In this document: positions 60,182 to 64,000 of the stretch, piece after piece
Numbering within the stretch: position 1 is the first letter of the stretch
How the letters are laid out: each line of letters begins with the position of its first letter
Assembly: GCA_963803375.1 (NCBI GenBank)
Contig: CAWDMB010000014.1
Span: forward strand, 287,082 to 351,081
From: JAOPZW01 sp963803375
Lineage (GTDB): Bacteria; Actinomycetota; Thermoleophilia; Solirubrobacterales; Solirubrobacteraceae
DNA length: 64,000 bases
Reading direction: 5' to 3'
Translations under genes and position numbers: made by a program
Notes under the pieces: generated by a model
What the model was told of the DNA's origin: nothing
Databases searched by the model: none
What the model saw: the letters and a program-made list of their open reading frames with translations, nothing else

Positions 60182-60517
60182 CTACGCGGCTTGCTCTGAG
60201 GTCGACGCCACGGAGCGTGCCGTGTTGGCGGCCGTTCCCCTGGCACGCCACGGTCCACGACGCCGGGTCAACCACCAGGACTGAAGCTCGCCCGCGTCGA
60301 ACCGGACGTACCGGCCGAGCCGCACGTGCGGAATGCGGTCGGCACGCGCCTCGGCGAGCACCCAGCTTGCCGGCACGTTGAGCAGCGCGGCGGCACCCTG
60401 CGCGTCGAGGAGAGGCGCGGCGCCCAGGGGAACTGCGCTCGGGGGCGCGCCCAAATGCCCAACAGCATCGCCGGCGCCATTAGCGGCCACAGTGGGCCAC
60501 CTTTCTCGAAGCGGCAT
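60182..60517 (-). CDS. Excisionase-like helix-turn-helix protein
   Basis: A 111-residue DNA-binding protein. LLDAQGAAALLNVPASWVLAEARADRIPHVRLGRYVRFDAGELQSW (residues ~36-80, in pieces) is a MerR/excisionase-type winged HTH: DAQGAAALLNV is the HTH and RIPHVRLGRYVRF the wing. ATG 60517 has GGAAG six bases upstream. It lies 252 bases upstream of the integrase on the same strand, the position expected of a recombination directionality factor. Autoregulation is likely; the repeated TCTCGAA.. motifs lie directly before it. Confidence 0.72.
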   Translation of the reverse strand: MPLRERWPTVAANGAGDAVGHLGAPPSAVPLGAAPLLDAQGAAALLNVPASWVLAEARADRIPHVRLGRYVRFDAGELQSWWLTRRRGPWRARGTAANTARSVASTSEQAA

Positions 60518-60676
60518 ATCCACTTCCGTCCCCCTCACCCGTCGAGTGGGGCCGCGCGAAACGAAACGGACCCGCCACCGGGATCCGTGGGGCGCATCGC
60601 CTCGAAACCGCCCCGGATCCCGTGCGCCGTCCCACCAGGGGGAGCGAAATGGATACCCCACTTCTCGAAACCGCAT
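60503..60676. repeat. Three copies of a TCTCGAARCSGCAT-like motif
   Basis: TTCTCGAAGCGGCAT (60503-60517), CGCCTCGAAACCGCC (60598-60612) and CTTCTCGAAACCGCAT (60661-60676) share the core CTCGAA. The first overlaps the start codon of the HTH gene, the others lie 80 and 145 bases upstream of it. They could be operators or recombination-arm sites. Confidence 0.5.
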
Positions 60677-61208
60677 TCGCAGGCCGACGGGAAGATGGTG
60701 CCGGAGGTCGAGTAGAGCGACGCGGCGAGGTGCGGACGGGTTGATACCGCCGGGACGGGTGGCCGCGGGGCTGCATCACGCGCGAGCACTCGGCCGTGAG
60801 CGAAGAACTCGGGCCGCCAGGCGGGGCCGAACGGCGCCTAGTTGCCGCGCGACGGCCGTTCGTCTCCTTTGCGATAGACCCATGGCGCCGTTTTCGTGAC
60901 TCGCCATCACCCGGGTCGAACCCGGGCATCAGCTCGCGCATATTTGGCTTCTCTCTCGATACGTCGGCGTGCATGGCGGGCAGTCGACGCCCGTTCCCGG
61001 ACGGAAACTCTCCGCAACGAGCGACCATGAGCGCAATCCACAGCCTCCCGAGCCGCGAGAGCCCCGCAAACACGGGGGAAATGGCGGGGCTTGTGCACAC
61101 GGTTGTGCACATTTCCGTATGCGCTCGGCGCTACAGAAGCCGGGATATCGACAGCCGATCGACAGGTCACGATCGGCGTCGGTCACGCAAGCGCGGTACA
61201 AGAGTCAC
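60518..61208. other. Long intergenic region of the element with palindromes
   Basis: Nearly 690 bases between the excisionase-like gene (leftward) and the first winged-helix gene (rightward). ORFs on both strands have no family. The composition is visibly less GC-rich (runs such as CATATTTGGC) than the chromosome to the left. It contains CCCGGG-TCGAA-CCCGGG (60910-60926) and two TTGTGCACA boxes (61091, 61103). It likely carries promoters in both directions and may include an origin or operator. Confidence 0.5.
61091..61111. promoter_or_regulatory. Two TTGTGCACA boxes, 12 bases apart
   Basis: TTGTGCACA occurs at 61091-61099 and again at 61103-61111; each contains the 8-bp palindrome TGTGCACA. 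The nine-mer differs from the actinobacterial DnaA box TTGTCCACA at one position. CAATCCACA at ~61033 is a further relaxed match. Either an operator dimer site for an element regulator or a weak origin-like cluster. About 100 bases downstream the first winged-helix gene starts. Confidence 0.45.
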
Positions 61209-62282
61209 GTGCCGATCCCGACGCCCCAGTCAAAGGTTTCCGCTCGCCTCAGGCGCGCCGCCGTCGCCGAGCGTGCACAGCTGGTTCGGCGTCGCGGGCG
61301 CATCGAGCGAGCCCATGCCGGTGTGGAAGCCGAGCTCGAGCGACTCGAGCGCGAGCTCGCCGGCATCGATCAACATCTCGAGCTGTTGGTGCGCATCGCA
61401 CCCGCGGGCGACGACGAAACCCCGACGCACCGCAACCCCGATACCCCTGAGCACCGCAATGGCAGCGCAACGCTCCTCAACGGGCCCGCGATCCGTGCGA
61501 CCGCCGTGAGGCTCCTGATCGAGCACAGGCCCCGGGTGGAGGCGATTCACTACCGCGACTGGTACGCGCTCGTGGTCGAGCACGGCTTCGCGGTGGCGGG
61601 CAAAAAGCCGCTGGCGGTGTTTCTCAGCCAGGTCAGCCGATCGCCGGTGATGCGCAGGGGCACGTCGGCCGGCGTCTACGCCGTCGATCGCGGCGCTCCC
61701 GAGCGCCTGCGCAGAGCGCTCTCCGAGCTCGAGCGTGCGCTGAGCGCGCTCACCGGACGGCCGCCGGGTCGCCGCGCCGACGGCGATCTCCACGCCAGGC
61801 GCCGCGAGCTCGTCCGCGCGATCGACCGCCACGAGCGCGCCCTGCACGAGGCGACTCCGGTGCCTGGAGCGCTCCGGGACCGAAGCGCCCGGCGCGTAGA
61901 TGGTTCGCGGCGCAGCCGGCCGCGATGGCGCGTCGCGCGAGGCCGCGAGCCCGCGACGGCATCGCATCGCCGCGCGAGTCCCTCGATCTTGGAGCCCTCG
62001 GGACAGCGACCCGGTACCTACCGGATGGATGCGCCATGGCGACAGCGCGGGCACGATCCAACGCGAGAAACGGGGCGTCGCGGTTGGCGACGACGGTCGC
62101 CCGCGAGCTCGACTTGCTCGCGATCCGCCGCGAGCGCCTGCGCGAGCGCCAGCAGGCCCTGCGCGCCCAGCTCGACGACCTCGCCGACCAACTCGGCAAG
62201 CTCGACAGCCGCCGACGCGACCTCGACCGCCTCCTCGGCGAAGAACCGGCCCCGCCGGCCCCCGCTCCGCCGCCCCGGCTGA
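61209..62282 (+). CDS. Coiled-coil plus HARE-HTH-like winged-helix protein, paralogue 1
   Basis: From GTG 61209 residues ~10-60 form a coiled coil (ERAQLVRRRGRIERAHAGVEAELERLERELAGIDQHLELL); ~95-155 are a winged-helix-like domain (AIRATAVRLLIEHR, HYRDWYALVVEHGFAVAG, PLAVFLSQVSRSPVMRRG, AGVYAVD), similar to HARE-HTH domains; then ERLRRALSELERALSAL and a second coil. Near residue 255-275 a third partial copy of the domain end (SPSILEPSGQRPGTYRMD) appears in the same frame. The last ~80 codons overlap paralogue 2 in another frame and are probably not original. The true 3' end and start are uncertain. No enzyme motif; likely DNA-binding. Function unknown. Confidence 0.55.
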   Translation: MPIPTPQSKVSARLRRAAVAERAQLVRRRGRIERAHAGVEAELERLERELAGIDQHLELLVRIAPAGDDETPTHRNPDTPEHRNGSATLLNGPAIRATAVRLLIEHRPRVEAIHYRDWYALVVEHGFAVAGKKPLAVFLSQVSRSPVMRRGTSAGVYAVDRGAPERLRRALSELERALSALTGRPPGRRADGDLHARRRELVRAIDRHERALHEATPVPGALRDRSARRVDGSRRSRPRWRVARGREPATASHRRASPSILEPSGQRPGTYRMDAPWRQRGHDPTRETGRRGWRRRSPASSTCSRSAASACASASRPCAPSSTTSPTNSASSTAADATSTASSAKNRPRRPPLRRPG

Positions 62283-62734
62283 TCGGTGGTGGCGCGCTGC
62301 GCCGGCACGCCGTCGCGCACCTGCTCGCCTGCGGTCAGCACGACGACATCCACTACCGCGCCTGGTACGAGCAGCTCGCCGCGGACGGGCTGATCGTCCG
62401 CGGGGCCGACCCCGCCGCGACCTTCCTGACCAACGTCGCACGGTCCCCACTGATCGAGCGCGGCGAACGACCCGGGACCTACCGGCTCGCTCCCCTCGCC
62501 GCCCAACGCATCGAGACCCTGCTCGTCAACGCGCGCAACCGCCTGCGCCTCACGACCGCCACCACCGCAGACCGAGGTACCGAGCGCACCAGACGACTAC
62601 GCGCGCTCGTCCGCCGACTCGAGCGCGTCCAGACCGAGATCGCCGAGTGCCATCGGCTCGCCACCGAACAGACCGCAGGCGACCAGCAACGCCCGTCTCG
62701 GTCAAGCCAGTCAGAGGCTCCACGGGGCCCATGA
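62036..62734 (+). CDS. Coiled-coil plus HARE-HTH-like winged-helix protein, paralogue 2
   Basis: A 232-residue protein with the same order as paralogue 1: a coiled coil (ARELDLLAIRRERLRERQQALRAQLDDLADQLGKLDSRRRDLDRLL, residues ~22-67), a Pro-rich hinge, a winged-helix-like domain (ALRRHAVAHLLACGQ, IHYRAWYEQLAADGLIVRG, AATFLTNVARSPLIERG, PGTYRL, residues ~85-150) and a C-terminal coil (LRALVRRLERVQTEIAECHRL). The shared pattern HYR.WY..L...G..V.G, A.FL..V.RSP, G.Y is clear. ATG 62036 is chosen; its Shine-Dalgarno is weak. Probably dimeric DNA-binding protein; role in the element unknown. Confidence 0.65.
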   Translation: MATARARSNARNGASRLATTVARELDLLAIRRERLRERQQALRAQLDDLADQLGKLDSRRRDLDRLLGEEPAPPAPAPPPRLIGGGALRRHAVAHLLACGQHDDIHYRAWYEQLAADGLIVRGADPAATFLTNVARSPLIERGERPGTYRLAPLAAQRIETLLVNARNRLRLTTATTADRGTERTRRLRALVRRLERVQTEIAECHRLATEQTAGDQQRPSRSSQSEAPRGP

Positions 62735-63074
62735 TCGTCGCCGGGCGACATCTCGCGCGCACGGCCTGAGCCGGAGTTCGACAGCTGAGGGGACCTCTGG
62801 CGTCAGCGCCTTCCGCTAGCCTGTGCGAAGCGTCAAGGTGAGGTTGAGGTCGACAGCACGTGAATTCGAGGCGACGACCGCGAGCGCGTGCAGTCGCGCG
62901 TCGCGAAGGACGCTAATCCGCGGACGGCGCCATCGATGGTCCTGGCTCCCGGTGTTGTCTCAGGCTTGGCTGCGGGCGAGTTCGACGAGGACGCCGAGGA
63001 CGAGGCAGGCCCGCGAGCACGGTCTCAACAAGATTCTTGGGCGGAACGTCGAACCGCATCTCGAACGTCACACG
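62735..63074. other. Element intergenic region, no intact gene
   Basis: About 340 bases after the second winged-helix gene. The minus-strand translation VTFEMRFDVPPKNLVETVLAGLP and the plus-strand REHGLNKILGRNVEPHLERH look protein-like but match no family I can name. GTCAAGCCAGTCA (62698-62710), within the preceding gene end, resembles GTCAAGCCAATCA near 60026. Confidence 0.4.
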
Positions 63075-63326
63075 GTGCGGCGGGTGCTGTTGCCGGCGCA
63101 GGCCGTGGAGTCGTTCACGGTCATCGGCCCAGATCTGCGGGCGGTCGAGCTGATCGACGACCTGCTCGCTCACCGGCGCGAATTCTCGTGGTCACGGCAC
63201 GCTTGTGCGCACGCCCCCGGACGGGAGCCGCCCAGGCGTCGCGACGGCCTCACACCCGTGGGAAGTGTCGGCTGGCGGACGTGGCGAACATCGTCAACGG
63301 CAGGAGGCGCGCGAGCGTGTCGGTGA
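63075..63326 (+). pseudogene. N-terminal relic of a second integrase
   Basis: VRRVLLPAQAVESFTVIGPDLRAVELIDDLLAHRREFSWS resembles the start of another actinobacterial tyrosine recombinase family (..ESWTVLGDD..PVEPVERFLAHL..), where the SAM-like domain begins. The homology ends after ~40 codons; the catalytic domain is missing, and the ORF reads on into the antisense strand of the next gene. A truncated recombinase, which suggests an older integration or rearrangement at this site. Confidence 0.45.
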
Positions 63327-63855
63327 TCGCTTCGACGCGCCGCGGGTCGTGTTGGTCGAGCAGGTCGATCGAGTTGGCCAGCCAGCGGATCGCGTCTTGG
63401 GCGAGGCCGTGCATGGCGAGCTCGTTGTCGTCGTCGGCGAGCTCGGCGAGCAGCCCGTTGACGGGCTCAAAGACGAGCGGCAGCCAGGCTTCGCTGTCCT
63501 CGTCGCCGGCGGGCAGCTCGGCGGCGCTGGCGGTGAGCTCGGCGTCCATGGCCAGGTGGCAGCGCAGCAGCGCGCCCGTGCTGGCTTCCTCGACGATGCC
63601 GAGCGTCTGGGCGTCGAGGGCGTCGCCTTCGGGTGATGGCTCGCGGCGCGGGAGGATGTGGATGGCGTAGGCGGCGATGCTGGCGCTGTTGATCCGCGGG
63701 ATCGCGGTAACCAGCAGCGTGATCGGGCGCAGCCCGGGGTCGCCCTCGGGCAGGTCGCGTTCGCCGCGGCGCAGCGCGTCGCGGTAGAAGCGCTCGAGCT
63801 CGTCGTGATGGAAGTCGCGCAGGAGATCGCCGTAGACGGACGGCAGATCGATCAC
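63250..63855 (-). CDS. Unknown 201-residue protein of the element
   Basis: From GTG 63855 a 201-residue acidic protein: LPSVYGDLLRDFHHDELERFYRDALRRGERDLPEGDPGLRPITLLVTAIPRINSASIAAYAIHILPRR, then HLAMDAELTASAAELPAGDEDSEAWLPLVFEPVNGLLAELADDDNELAMHGLAQDAIRWLANSIDLLD (in part) and a helical end. Mixed helix and strand, no signal, no membrane segment, no recognised family. Its codon use is GC3-rich and continuous, so it is probably real. The 145 bases upstream to the window end hold no other gene and may contain its promoter. Confidence 0.6.
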   Translation of the reverse strand: MIDLPSVYGDLLRDFHHDELERFYRDALRRGERDLPEGDPGLRPITLLVTAIPRINSASIAAYAIHILPRREPSPEGDALDAQTLGIVEEASTGALLRCHLAMDAELTASAAELPAGDEDSEAWLPLVFEPVNGLLAELADDDNELAMHGLAQDAIRWLANSIDLLDQHDPRRVEAITDTLARLLPLTMFATSASRHFPRV

Positions 63856-64000
63856 GAGCGCGCGCGAGGCCCGGGCGGGCGTGGTCGGTGAGCTTGGGCG
63901 GCGAAACGCACAAGCGATCGGGAGGTCCAGAACTCGGGGCGGCGCCAGCGTAACCGGATTTCTGGCGGTCGTGCCCTGACCCGCGTGTTCGTCGTGAAAC

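Larger units (their letters stand above)
58661..64000. mobile_element. Integrative element, left end (right end outside the window)
   Basis: The stretch starts at the tRNA 3' fragment and carries a tyrosine recombinase, an excisionase-like HTH gene, repeated palindromes, tandem winged-helix genes, an integrase relic and an unknown protein. Intergenic DNA here is less GC-rich and more repeat-laden than the chromosome to the left. No replication, conjugation (FtsK-type TraB) or phage structural gene is seen within the 5.3 kb present. Whether this is an AICE-like element, a phage-like island or a defence island depends on what lies further right. Confidence 0.6.

Noticed and set aside
60910..60926. 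Palindrome CCCGGG-TCGAA-CCCGGG as a tRNA T arm
   Set aside because: With a seven-base T loop the stem does not pair, and no acceptor or anticodon arm can be built around it.
62698..62710. GTCAAGCCAGTCA compared with a similar sequence near 60026 as element direct repeats
   Set aside because: The match is only about 12 of 13 bases without extended flanking identity, and one copy lies in a coding end; too short to call an att or IS repeat.
1..64000. CRISPR arrays, restriction enzymes or canonical defence operons
   Set aside because: No regularly spaced repeats and no Cas, methyltransferase-endonuclease or toxin-antitoxin pairs were found on reading through the window; the tandem repeats seen have only two to four units without spacers.

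Overview
The window is about 73% G+C, uses many GTG and some TTG starts, and has a dense mix of actinobacterial families: an F420-type luciferase-like oxidoreductase, a DUF2630 protein, a GerW/YtfJ-like protein, long AAA-ATPase regulators, LCAD-like fatty-acid oxidation genes and a membrane-fused ECF sigma factor. This fits a soil actinomycete, most likely of the Thermoleophilia (Solirubrobacterales/Conexibacter type). That placement is an inference from gene content, not from a marker gene. No rRNA and no intact tRNA is present. Many apparent ORFs on both strands are GC-rich shadows and are left out.

Layout. 0-10 kb: a methyltransferase, then exported phosphorus and metal functions (a phytase-like/GDPD fusion, a two-domain multicopper oxidase, a PhoX/DUF839 protein) and an HD-type (p)ppGpp hydrolase-like protein. 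These are followed by a small gene graveyard: a LuxR-ATPase relic, an IS21-like end and a Zn-alcohol dehydrogenase tail. 10-17 kb: a leftward six-gene chain in which every junction overlaps by 4 bp (enoyl-CoA hydratase, arginase-like, acyl-CoA carboxylase beta, TPR-like, nucleoside hydrolase, ribokinase), with a divergent acyl-CoA dehydrogenase. A ParB-type parS sequence lies inside the carboxylase gene. 17-29 kb: a HerA-like ATPase with a one-base frameshift, a secreted GH2 glycosidase, lipid-modifying enzymes, a biotinyl carrier, a second enoyl-CoA hydratase and a lipoprotein esterase. 29-35 kb: a spermidine-synthase-like membrane protein, a GerW-like protein, rubredoxin, Nudix, PPOX-like, SCP2-like and aldehyde dehydrogenase genes.

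35-51 kb: a DyP-peroxidase operon with two unrecognised partners; then a rightward chain of an AAA-ATPase regulator, a cholesterol-oxidase-like GMC enzyme, an alpha/beta hydrolase, and a sigma factor fused to a zinc anti-sigma motif, a membrane segment and a long Ala/Pro tail. Leucine-dehydrogenase-like, MOSC, LysR, metallo-beta-lactamase and PQQ-type sugar dehydrogenase genes follow. 51-58 kb: a CocE-type hydrolase, a SWEET-like membrane protein, fumarylacetoacetase with a frameshifted partner, and an exported RTX-like protein built from two 205-residue units.

At 58.66 kb the chromosome meets an integrated element. On the minus strand there is a tRNA 3' end (T arm, acceptor strand and discriminator; probably tRNA-Pro) followed by a strong terminator. 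A complete tyrosine recombinase ends 14 bp from it, and an excisionase-like HTH gene lies upstream of the recombinase. The element cargo inside the window is a pair of tandem paralogues (coiled coil plus a HARE-HTH-like winged helix) with a third partial copy between them, an intergenic stretch with repeated palindromes, a truncated second integrase and a 201-residue unknown protein. The distal end and the restored tRNA lie beyond the window. This element and its repeated winged-helix proteins are the best candidates for something undescribed.
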